A model generated the notes under the pieces. It searched no databases and had not been told where the DNA came from. It saw only the letters and a program-made list of their open reading frames with translations. A stretch of DNA of 64,000 nucleotides from CAWIHK01 sp963835935 (lineage in GTDB: Bacteria; Bacteroidota; Ignavibacteria; UBA10030; CAVZMI01): positions 558,001-622,000 of the forward strand of contig CAWIHK010000002.1 of NCBI GenBank assembly GCA_963835935.1. Direction: 5' to 3'. The translations under genes were made by a program, and so were the position numbers. This document shows, one piece after another, positions 1-7,920 of the stretch (the first letter of the stretch is position 1; every line of letters starts with the position of its first letter).

Positions 1-1
1 C

Positions 2-2146
2 GGCCTACTCGCGGCTTCAATTCCTGTGTTACTCCATTTTCTCAACCTGCGGCGGCTTCGAACCATAGATTTCAGCACACTCACATTTTTAAAAGAACTT
101 CAGAAAAGTACACTTCGAAAATTAAAACTCCAGCAATGGCTGCTTCTTCTACTCCGGACTCTCCTGATTCTCTTCATCGTTCTCGCATTTTCACGGCCAG
201 TTATTCATGGTTCTTTGATACCGGGTTTGGGATCGAAAGCTTCAACACTCATCATCCTTGTTCTCGACGATACACCGAGCATGAACAGAATTGATGAAAA
301 AGGAAATTTATTCTCACAGGCAATCGACGCGGCAAACAGAATTATAGAATTAATAAATGACGGGGATGAAATTCTTCTCCTCAAAGTATCTGAATCCTCA
401 GCTACCCAAATGCAGGAACCGACATCAAATAGCTCCTTTATCCGGAAGCTCCTCCGTGACTCAAAAGTATCGCCCGTTCATCGGCCCATTGACGATGCCA
501 TTCGATTCGCAGCCCGGATAGTCCAGACATCTCATCATCCGAATAACGAAATTTATATTATTTCGGATTTTCAACGAAATTGTTTTGACAAGAAATCCGA
601 CTCTTCCGGAGTGAGTAAATATTTCTCTGCATCAACTGGATTATTTTTATTGCCCGTTGGACCGGCGAAAATGCCGAATGCGGGCATTACCGACATTCGA
701 ATCCAGAATTCCCTGCTCGATCTGCAACGTCCGGTGTTCCTGACTGCTTCGGTCAAGAATTTCGGAGACGAGCCGTTAAAATCGCTGGTCGCAAGTTTGT
801 ATGCAGGAACGACGCGTGTCCAGCAAAAATCGACCGACATTTCTCCCGGTGAAACTCAGGAACTATCTTTCTCATTCACGCCGCAACAACGCGGAATCAT
901 CGATATAAGCGTCAGGCTGGAAGAAGATCAATTCGAAGCGGATAACGTGCGGTATTTTTCTTTATCTATTCCAAAAAAAATTTCTATTCTGTTAGCCGCA
1001 CAAAATCAAGCCGATCTCGAATATTTGCAAACTGCATTGGCCATCGCCGGCAATGAACAGCAATCCAATTTATTTTCGATTCGAACTTCACTGCTTTCAC
1101 AAAACTTCGATATATCGGATTGTCAGGTTGCCATGTGTGTTGTTTCTTCTCCGTTACCGACGGCAACAGCACGGAAATTAAATGAGTTAATTCAGCATGG
1201 AGGTTGCGCCGTCTTCTTCCCTGCTTCAACAATTACACGGCAAACTATTCAATCACTGATATCACAATTTTCACTGCCGATTGCAGACACTCTGGTTATA
1301 TTAAATAAATCTTCCTATCTTACGTTCGAACATTTTGAATATGATCATCCGATTTTTCAGAATATGTTTGAATCGCAAAATCAACATCAGCAGCCTCGAC
1401 AGATGACTCAGCGATTTGCCGATGCCCCGCAAATATGGCGCTCGTTGTTCATCCGTAAAAATCCTAAATGGAATTCATTAATTACATTGTCGAATAATTC
1501 TTCATTCTTCGCAGAAGAACAACGAGGACCTGTCCACCTAAGTCCGAAAGACTTCGGTGGACATTTATTGATTTGCGCCGTTCCACCAACATCAGAATGG
1601 TCGGACCTTCCGCTCAAAGGCTTTTTCATTCCTTTGATCTACCGAGCGGTTCTTTACGGAAGCGGAATGTCGCAGCCGCCGCTTGAAGCTTCATGCGGCG
1701 ATAAACTCATATTTCATGTTCCATCATTACGTGAAAACGAAAATTCAACGTGGATTCTTCATCACCCGGATGGAGATGAAGAGAAATTGCAACCAATATC
1801 TAACTTTCAACGATCCACTTTTTCATATTCATCCACTTCATCATTACCTGGTTTTTACCCTCTTATGACAGGCGACAAGAAGCAATTGGAATATGCGGTA
1901 AATATATCGCCGGACGAATCAGATCTTCATCAAGAGAATGAAGAATCAATACAACGGCATTTCCTCAAATTAGGTTTTTCGAATAGCAGAATTAATTATA
2001 TTAAACCTGACGAGCACATTGCAAGCACCGTACAACAGGCTAGATATGGGCGTGAACTTTGGCCGTTGGCAATCTTACTCGCAATCGCTTGTGCGATTGG
2101 CGAGATGATTATTACGGAGCGACAAAAAATACAAGCAAAAGTATGA
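2..2146 (+). CDS. BatA/VWA-domain membrane protein, 5' end cut by window
   Basis: The reading frame is open from base 2, and the residues before the first in-frame GTG (position 26) read GLLAASIP, the usual run-in of the BatA N-terminal domain, so the true start lies left of the window. Visible: BatA-type N-terminus with hydrophobic segments, a VWA-like domain opening with LVLDDTPSMN (a MIDAS-type motif), a long extracytoplasmic region, and a C-terminal membrane segment before the stop. 714 residues are visible. Such proteins are usually encoded near MoxR/BatABD-like genes, which would lie to the left. The exact role is unknown. The stop overlaps the next ATG in an ATGA arrangement, so the two are probably translationally coupled. 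Confidence 0.85.
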   Translation, partial: GLLAASIPVLLHFLNLRRLRTIDFSTLTFLKELQKSTLRKLKLQQWLLLLLRTLLILFIVLAFSRPVIHGSLIPGLGSKASTLIILVLDDTPSMNRIDEKGNLFSQAIDAANRIIELINDGDEILLLKVSESSATQMQEPTSNSSFIRKLLRDSKVSPVHRPIDDAIRFAARIVQTSHHPNNEIYIISDFQRNCFDKKSDSSGVSKYFSASTGLFLLPVGPAKMPNAGITDIRIQNSLLDLQRPVFLTASVKNFGDEPLKSLVASLYAGTTRVQQKSTDISPGETQELSFSFTPQQRGIIDISVRLEEDQFEADNVRYFSLSIPKKISILLAAQNQADLEYLQTALAIAGNEQQSNLFSIRTSLLSQNFDISDCQVAMCVVSSPLPTATARKLNELIQHGGCAVFFPASTITRQTIQSLISQFSLPIADTLVILNKSSYLTFEHFEYDHPIFQNMFESQNQHQQPRQMTQRFADAPQIWRSLFIRKNPKWNSLITLSNNSSFFAEEQRGPVHLSPKDFGGHLLICAVPPTSEWSDLPLKGFFIPLIYRAVLYGSGMSQPPLEASCGDKLIFHVPSLRENENSTWILHHPDGDEEKLQPISNFQRSTFSYSSTSSLPGFYPLMTGDKKQLEYAVNISPDESDLHQENEESIQRHFLKLGFSNSRINYIKPDEHIASTVQQARYGRELWPLAILLAIACAIGEMIITERQKIQAKV

Positions 2147-2673
2147 ACCAAACGACCGTAGAAGCAATCGCGATTGTCGTCACGATTATTGCCTTAAGCA
2201 TTCCTGCAATAGGGACAGTGCATGCGCTCCGTTCACGGCTTAGAGCAGGCGGCCCTCTCTTACGCTGGCACCCCACATTCATTCGCCTGTTGATATTCAT
2301 TTGGTGGGTTGTCGGTACAATCACTGCCGTTATATTGTTCAACCACGGTGCGCGGCCATTAATAAAAATAATTTATTTATGTGCTTTTGTGATTGGTTTT
2401 CTTAATATTACAGTCAATCTGGTTATCATAGGCGAAAAGGGAATTTTTATTCATCGCAACTTGATTTTGTGGAATTCAATTACCTCATTTTCATTTTGGA
2501 CTCAGGGAAAATTGGATTTTACGAAAATTGTGTGGCATCACATAAAAAGTAATTCGATGAAAGAAATAACTTTTCCTCTTCCACCAAATCGAAAAACGAT
2601 TGTCATGACTCTTTTTCGAAATTTTGTTCCATCAATGCAGGTACAACAGGAGAATAGAATTCATGAAAATTGA
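2143..2673 (+). CDS. small membrane protein, first of three tandem paralogs
   Basis: 176 residues from the ATG that overlaps the preceding stop (ATGA); an in-frame ATG at 2059 exists but lies inside the upstream gene. Two to three hydrophobic segments fill the first two thirds, followed by a short soluble tail containing GEKGIF...LWNSI. This tail resembles those of the next two proteins (GDKGLLF...FIGWNQI and GSFGILI...FISWNKI), so the three look like tandem duplicates. The G-x-x-x-W-N-x-I tail is reminiscent of DUF5673-type proteins, but I cannot assign a function. It is packed between the BatA-like gene and hflX, suggesting one transcript. Confidence 0.75.
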   Translation: MNQTTVEAIAIVVTIIALSIPAIGTVHALRSRLRAGGPLLRWHPTFIRLLIFIWWVVGTITAVILFNHGARPLIKIIYLCAFVIGFLNITVNLVIIGEKGIFIHRNLILWNSITSFSFWTQGKLDFTKIVWHHIKSNSMKEITFPLPPNRKTIVMTLFRNFVPSMQVQQENRIHEN

Positions 2674-3157
2674 GATCTATGCGTTACTTGCAGGAGCAGT
2701 CGCTCTTTCAATATTCACATTCTACAAACAACATTCCCTTATCAAGAAAATTGGGAATAGAGAACTTCGCTGGCGGTCGGGAGGGGCAAAGATTATGCTA
2801 GCGCTGTTCTCGGCATTCTTTGTTGCTATGGCGATTCTCGTTTTTTACAAAGAGCCTGACCCGATTTTTATTGCGGCAATTATAGCGCTCATTCCGGTGT
2901 ATGTTTATCGGCCTGCTTCCTACGAAATCATTGGCGACAAGGGTTTATTATTTCGGCAAGGTAAATCATTTATCGGCTGGAATCAGATAAAAGATTGGTC
3001 GATAACCAACAAAAATAGCCTGTTTTTTCTCACTATCATGTACACCCGCGCTAATGATGAAGAACGTACAGATCAATTGGCACTATTAATTCCTCTTCAA
3101 TTAAAACCACAAATTGAGATGTGTTTCCGAAAGCATATAAAGGAAAAATCACTATGA
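2663..3157 (+). CDS. small membrane protein, second tandem paralog
   Basis: 164 residues. The ATG at 2663 has an AGGAG about ten bases upstream, within the end of the previous gene (11-bp overlap); a longer start at 2624 would only add out-of-family residues. An N-terminal helix and two central helices are followed by a soluble tail with GDKGLLFRQGKSFIGWNQI, shared with both neighbours. Unknown function; the tail again suggests a DUF5673-like family. It overlaps the next gene by ATGA. Confidence 0.75.
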   Translation: MKIEIYALLAGAVALSIFTFYKQHSLIKKIGNRELRWRSGGAKIMLALFSAFFVAMAILVFYKEPDPIFIAAIIALIPVYVYRPASYEIIGDKGLLFRQGKSFIGWNQIKDWSITNKNSLFFLTIMYTRANDEERTDQLALLIPLQLKPQIEMCFRKHIKEKSL

Positions 3158-3654
3158 AAACAGAATTTCATATCATCGCGATTGTTCTTATTGTTTTATT
3201 GTTCATCACTTTAAGAATTCTTTTCCGGAAATCGCTTAACACACTTGGGAGAGTGGAATGCTCGTGGTACACGTACCAGGCGTTATTGGGATTATCGATT
3301 CTATCGATATTTGTTTTAGTTACCGGTTATATCTACTTCTCCCAATCCGACCCCAGATATATCCAACTCATGTACATCGGAATTCTTTTCATAGTTTATT
3401 ATGCGATTTTTGGAAAAGCCGCTGTCGGCTCATTCGGCATTTTGATCTCGGGAAGTTTTATCAGCTGGAACAAAATTTACGACTATATAGCCGAAGATAG
3501 CTTTAAGGGATCCGTGAATATACAATTCCGCTGGAAGGAATCCGAGGCTGCAGCCGGCGACAAAATAGGACGGATGATTGTCCCCCCGACATATCGAAAA
3601 CAGGTTGAAGATATGATGAATTCCTCCATCAAGAAAAAGGAAGTGGCATCATAA
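3154..3654 (+). CDS. small membrane protein, third tandem paralog
   Basis: 166 residues starting at the ATG overlapping the preceding TGA; an AAGGAA lies 10-15 bases upstream. Three hydrophobic segments are followed by a tail with FGILISGSFISWNKI, the signature shared with the two genes before it. Function unknown. Its stop (TAA, 3652-3654) overlaps the apparent AUA start of hflX, continuing the chain of stop/start overlaps in this operon. Confidence 0.75.
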   Translation: MKTEFHIIAIVLIVLLFITLRILFRKSLNTLGRVECSWYTYQALLGLSILSIFVLVTGYIYFSQSDPRYIQLMYIGILFIVYYAIFGKAAVGSFGILISGSFISWNKIYDYIAEDSFKGSVNIQFRWKESEAAAGDKIGRMIVPPTYRKQVEDMMNSSIKKKEVAS

Positions 3655-4781
3655 AAAAATTATTTGATATCACAAACAATGAACAGGAGAAAGCACTCCT
3701 CATTGCGATAACGGGGAAAACAGCAACACGATCTCTTGCCGCTGAATACCTTGAAGAACTGGCACTCCTTGCAGATACTGCCGGTGCAATCGTTCAGGGC
3801 AACATTCTACAAGACCGACAAACTCCCGATCCGGCCACATTCATCGGTAAAGGAAAAGCCGAAGAGGCTGCTCGAATGATCGAGGAGCAAGGAATTCAAC
3901 TGGCCATCTTTGATGATGACCTGAGACCGGGACAGGTGCGTAACCTCGAAATTATTTTCAAATGTAAAGTTCTCGACCGCAGCGGGCTTATTCTGGATAT
4001 CTTCAGCAAACGTGCTCGATCGAATGCAGCCCGCACTCAGGTTGCTCTCGCTCAATACGAATATCTTCTTCCAAGGTTGACACGCCAATGGACTCACCTC
4101 TCGAAACAATTTGGCGGGATAGGAACAAAGGGACCCGGTGAAACACAAATCGAGACTGACCGGCGAATGATCCGCAAACGTATAAGTACTCTCAAAGAAA
4201 AACTGGAACACATTAGCAGAACGCGTGAAACACAGCGTAAGGGACGAAAGCAATTTCCCCGTGTGGCGCTTGTGGGCTACACGAACGCGGGAAAATCGAC
4301 GCTTATGAATGCCCTCTCGCATGCCGATGTTCATGTAGAAGATAGATTATTTGCCACTCTCGATTCAACTGTGCGTGCGGTTCAACTCGAGTCGAATGTA
4401 AAAATACTTTTGAGCGACACTGTCGGTTTTATTCGCAAACTGCCGCATCACCTCATTGCATCGTTTAAGAGTACGCTTGCGGAAGTTGTTGAGTCCAATA
4501 TCCTGCTTCATGTTATCGATCTGACACATCCATTGTGGGAGGAGCATGTAGAAGTCGTTCAAAACACACTGAATGATCTTGGAGCTGTAGAAAAACCGAC
4601 AATTCTCGTGTTCAACAAGATCGATGCTTTAGAAGACCGAGAAATCATAACGCCAATCTCACGAAAATGGCCGGACAGCGTTTTTATTTCTGCTTCGAGG
4701 GGAATTAATCTATCAACCCTGAAAGAAAAAATATTCTCATCGTTGCGTCCCAACTTTCAACCTAAACCTGAGGAAACGTAA
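3651..4781 (+). CDS. hflX: GTPase HflX (apparent AUA start)
   Basis: Ribosome-associated GTPase of the Obg-HflX family, known to split stalled or stressed ribosomes. The N-terminal HflX domain is complete in frame (DTAGAIVQG, PDPATFIGKGKAEE, IFDDDLRPGQ), then the linker GGIGTKGPGETQIETDRR, then the G domain: G1 GYTNAGKST, G3 DTVGFI, G4 NKID. The first in-frame ATG is at 3876 and would remove most of the N-terminal domain. No ATG, GTG or TTG occurs in frame between the domain start and the previous gene. The best start is ATA at 3651, overlapping the preceding TAA and preceded by AAGGA. From there the protein has 376 residues, normal for the family. Confidence 0.9.
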   Translation: MKKLFDITNNEQEKALLIAITGKTATRSLAAEYLEELALLADTAGAIVQGNILQDRQTPDPATFIGKGKAEEAARMIEEQGIQLAIFDDDLRPGQVRNLEIIFKCKVLDRSGLILDIFSKRARSNAARTQVALAQYEYLLPRLTRQWTHLSKQFGGIGTKGPGETQIETDRRMIRKRISTLKEKLEHISRTRETQRKGRKQFPRVALVGYTNAGKSTLMNALSHADVHVEDRLFATLDSTVRAVQLESNVKILLSDTVGFIRKLPHHLIASFKSTLAEVVESNILLHVIDLTHPLWEEHVEVVQNTLNDLGAVEKPTILVFNKIDALEDREIITPISRKWPDSVFISASRGINLSTLKEKIFSSLRPNFQPKPEET

Positions 4782-4855
4782 AGAATATCTTCACAATCTA
4801 AAAATATTTCGAAACCAAGTAGAAAATGAAATCGGAAGAATGTCGGAACAATTCT

Positions 4856-5425
4856 TCATGCACTCTTCTTAACAAGCTCCCGCAATTCATCTAATCCCCG
4901 TTTCAAACTCTGGCGAACATTTTCTTCGGAAAGATTCAGTTCTTCCGCAATCTCGGCTATCGTATATTCATAATAATATCGCTTTTCCAATACTTCACGG
5001 AAAATCGGATTGAGATGCGGTAATGCTGATTCGATTTTACCCCAAGGTTTTGAAAACCATGGCTGCGGATCAAGTCCGTCATTGGAACTCTCATCGATGA
5101 AATCAGGTATTGAATCATATTCCACCAACATGACTTCCATGCGGGAATATTTTTTTCGGAAATGGCTCTTCGAGAGGAAAAAAGCCTTTGAAGCAAGAAG
5201 CGCAGGAATATTTTCGTCACGTATAGATTTATTGAAATTATCTAGAAACCAGCATAACGTTTTTTGAGCTAATTCATCGCACATGTCGCGATCACAGTAC
5301 TTGCCGTATAATTGTTGAAAAAGGTTTTCCCGGAGAATTCCACATAATACATCGAAGGCACGAGAATCTCCAGCACGCGCACGTTTTATCAGACGCTTTA
5401 CATTCTCTACGGCATTTACAGTCAT
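4856..5425 (-). CDS. sigma-70 family (ECF-like) RNA polymerase sigma factor
   Basis: 189 residues from the ATG at 5425; a TTG at 5455 would add ten cysteine-containing residues and is less likely. The N-terminal half resembles sigma region 2 (RARAGDSRAFDVL, ELAQKTLCWFLDNF). The C-terminal half is a clear region 4 helix-turn-helix (YTIAEIAEELNLSEENVRQS). Such proteins direct RNA polymerase to specific promoters. No anti-sigma gene is adjacent, so its signal is unknown. It is convergent with hflX. Confidence 0.8.
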   Translation of the reverse strand: MTVNAVENVKRLIKRARAGDSRAFDVLCGILRENLFQQLYGKYCDRDMCDELAQKTLCWFLDNFNKSIRDENIPALLASKAFFLSKSHFRKKYSRMEVMLVEYDSIPDFIDESSNDGLDPQPWFSKPWGKIESALPHLNPIFREVLEKRYYYEYTIAEIAEELNLSEENVRQSLKRGLDELRELVKKSA

Positions 5426-5488
5426 ATTTTTTGAGCAGGAGATTTGACAGAGCAAAAAATAATTTACAGCGTTTCTTTTTTAAAAAGA

Positions 5489-5519
5489 TGGAGAAAGACC
5501 AATCTTAGCTTTTTCTCCA
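5489..5519 (-). terminator. intrinsic terminator of the adenosine-specific kinase gene
   Basis: TGGAGAAA (5489-5496) pairs perfectly with TTTCTCCA (5512-5519). On the minus strand the hairpin is followed by TCTTTTT. It lies just past the stop of the gene at 5548. Confidence 0.6.
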
Positions 5520-5547
5520 CAATTTTTAAAGTTGCAATTTCAATTAA

Positions 5548-6030
5548 TCAAAGTTTGTAGCCGATCATTCTGAGAAACTCTTTCCGTTTTGCAACGTCGG
5601 CCGCAGTCTCCAATCCTTTAGGTTTCAATCCATCCACAACACCCATAATCCCCCTGCCTTGTTCGGTTTCGGCTACCACAACTTCGGCCGGATTTGCAGA
5701 AGCACAAAAAATTTCGCAAACCTCAGGAACAGCTTTTATTGTATTAAGTATGTTTACCGGAAAACCGTTCTCCATGAAGATGATGAAAGAATGTCCGCAT
5801 GAAAGCGCTAAGGCATTTTTTTGAGCGATTTCAATCAACCGTTGATCATTTCCACTTGAGCGGACTAATGAAGGGCCGGAGGCTTCACAAAAAGCAAGCC
5901 CGAATTTCATTGAAGGTTGCGTCTGCACGATCGCTTCATGCAAATCTTCAACTGTCTTTATAAAATGAGATTGACCAAGAATGAAATTCATGTCATTCGG
6001 TTTTTCAATTTTAACAGTAATAAAATTCAT
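5548..6030 (-). CDS. adenosine-specific kinase family protein (DUF355)
   Basis: 160 residues, the full length of the Adenosine_kin (DUF355) family. Typical motifs are FGLAFCEASG near residue 43, GHSFIIFME, and EVCEIFCASANP followed by GRGIMGVVDG. The family has been described structurally as an adenosine-specific kinase and is annotated in some genomes as AMP-binding; the physiological role is uncertain. A GAGGAG precedes the ATG. It stands alone between the sigma factor and aroB. Confidence 0.85.
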   Translation of the reverse strand: MNFITVKIEKPNDMNFILGQSHFIKTVEDLHEAIVQTQPSMKFGLAFCEASGPSLVRSSGNDQRLIEIAQKNALALSCGHSFIIFMENGFPVNILNTIKAVPEVCEIFCASANPAEVVVAETEQGRGIMGVVDGLKPKGLETAADVAKRKEFLRMIGYKL

Positions 6031-6120
6031 ATCGAGCTCCTCGTGCGGCTAGGCCGTAAGAAAATCAAATGCAAAAATATTATATAAATCTAAAATTCAA
6101 ATTGGAAAATTGCTTCTAGT

Positions 6121-7230
6121 TCATAAAGAATTTTCGAACTCACGTAATTCGTGCAGGGCATCACGAAGTAATTTTCTATCGACACCCTCTACGATAGTCG
6201 CCTCGCCGATATTTGTCGGTAATGCAAGACGGAGAACGCCGGACAATGTTTTTTTGTCATGAAGCATTAAAGGATAAAATGTTTTATTGGCAATTTTTCT
6301 CATCACTCTGGGTAGTGGCAGTTGCCGGATGAGATTCAGCACCCGTTGATATGCCGAATCATCGATCATTCCAAGCAATCGCGCCAGGGCCGATTCGCCT
6401 ACAAGTCCTAAGAGAACAGCCTCGCCATGTTTAATGCCGCGATACTTCAAAGCAGTCTCTATGGCATGGCCGATCGTATGGCCGCAATTCAATAATGCCC
6501 TTCCGCTGCTCTCTTTTTGTTCCCGTTCATCATCACCAACAATTTCTGCCTTGATCTCACAACATCGCTTTATAACAAATTGCATAACTTCGGAATCGAG
6601 TGAAAGGATATCCTTTATCTTTTCTTCTAAAAATTTAAAGAGCACTTCATCGGCAATGATTCCGTACTTCACAACTTCACCAAGCCCGCAAATAATTTCT
6701 CTCCGCGGCAGTGTTGAAAGAAATTTTGTATCGATAAAAACAAGCTTCGGTTGATAAAATGAGCCAATTAGATTTTTCCCAAGAGGATGATTCACTCCTA
6801 CTTTTCCGCCGACAGAACTATCAACTTGAGCTAAAAGTGTTGTAGGCATCTGGATAAAATCTATCCCGCGCTGATAGATCGATGCAGCAAATCCGGCAAG
6901 ATCGCCGACGACACCTCCACCCAGCGCTATCAATATACTTTTACGATCAAAACGGCGTTCAAGCATTTGTGTTAGAATATTTTCCACTCGCCGAACATTC
7001 TTCTGCCGCTCTCCGGCAGGAATAACGACAGAAAAAACAGATATTCCCGCTTTCTCCAGATTTTTTTTGATTGGATTCAGATAGTAACCGGCTACATTGA
7101 CGTCGGTTACTATCACCGAAGACTTCACCTTGTTTCTCACCTCATTAATTGCAAGAGAGAAATTGTCGATACAGGAAGATCCGATTATGATCGGATAGCT
7201 TCGTTCAGCAAGATCAACTTTTAACTGCAT
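6121..7230 (-). CDS. aroB: 3-dehydroquinate synthase
   Basis: Second step of the shikimate pathway: cyclises DAHP to 3-dehydroquinate using NAD and a divalent metal. Seen: ALGGGVVGDLAGF (NAD binding), IQMPTTLLAQVDSSVGGK, EVVKYG, and the metal ligands in NCGHTIGHAIE and KHGEAV. 369 residues from MQLKVDLAERSY at 7230; a longer frame from 7311 would run deep into aroK and adds residues foreign to the family. It overlaps the aroK 3' end by 17 bp, so the pair is one transcript. Confidence 0.95.
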   Translation of the reverse strand: MQLKVDLAERSYPIIIGSSCIDNFSLAINEVRNKVKSSVIVTDVNVAGYYLNPIKKNLEKAGISVFSVVIPAGERQKNVRRVENILTQMLERRFDRKSILIALGGGVVGDLAGFAASIYQRGIDFIQMPTTLLAQVDSSVGGKVGVNHPLGKNLIGSFYQPKLVFIDTKFLSTLPRREIICGLGEVVKYGIIADEVLFKFLEEKIKDILSLDSEVMQFVIKRCCEIKAEIVGDDEREQKESSGRALLNCGHTIGHAIETALKYRGIKHGEAVLLGLVGESALARLLGMIDDSAYQRVLNLIRQLPLPRVMRKIANKTFYPLMLHDKKTLSGVLRLALPTNIGEATIVEGVDRKLLRDALHELREFENSL

Positions 7231-7798
7231 TTGGTTCCGCCAGGAATGGATGAATTTTTCTGACAATCTCATCGACGCAAACGCCGATCTTTTTTTTCGA
7301 AGTCGAGACAATAATATCGGCCGGAGTGTAATACGGCTGCCGCACTGCTAAAAGCTTTTCAATGCGTTTAAATAGTTCAGCCTCAGGAAGCAGAGAACCA
7401 TTTTCAGCAAATAGTAGCGGCCGATCTTTTTTATTTGTTAATCGCTTCACAATGTGCTCGATATCGGTTTGAAGATAAATAAGAATGCCGTTCTCACTAA
7501 TGAACCGCCTGTTGACTTCGCTAAGCAGCGTGCCGCCGCCCAACGCGATAATCATTTTGGAAGCGGCAGCAAGTGAATGAAGCGATTCTGTTTCAAGCGA
7601 GCGAAACTTCGGCTCTCCAAATTCAGCGAATAATTCTGTTACTTTCTTGGACGTTTGCTCTTCAATATACGAATCGAGATCGATGAAACGATAGCCTAAT
7701 GTATTTGCGAGAATCGGGCCGATAGTGCTCTTTCCGCTTCCCATAAATCCACACAAAAAAATTAACTGACGTTTTTTCAGATTCGATGCTTCACTCAT
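7214..7798 (-). CDS. aroK: shikimate kinase
   Basis: Phosphorylates shikimate at the 3-hydroxyl. 194 residues with Walker A GFMGSGKSTIG, the shikimate-binding DLDSYIE region, GEPKFRSLE and ALGGGTLL. It is the first gene of an aroK-aroB pair. The upstream 120 bp are A/T-rich and contain a TATATTT on the minus strand that may serve as a -10 element, though no clear -35 was identified. Confidence 0.95.
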   Translation of the reverse strand: MSEASNLKKRQLIFLCGFMGSGKSTIGPILANTLGYRFIDLDSYIEEQTSKKVTELFAEFGEPKFRSLETESLHSLAAASKMIIALGGGTLLSEVNRRFISENGILIYLQTDIEHIVKRLTNKKDRPLLFAENGSLLPEAELFKRIEKLLAVRQPYYTPADIIVSTSKKKIGVCVDEIVRKIHPFLAEPNAVKS

Positions 7799-7920
7799 TG
7801 GTCGCTATAAATTATTTTAAATATAGTACAGAATTCTATCAGGAAACGCAATGGGAAAATTACGAATTGATCTAAAAATTGAAGTTGAAAATTTTTAATT
7901 AGTTGTATTCATGGTTGTGT

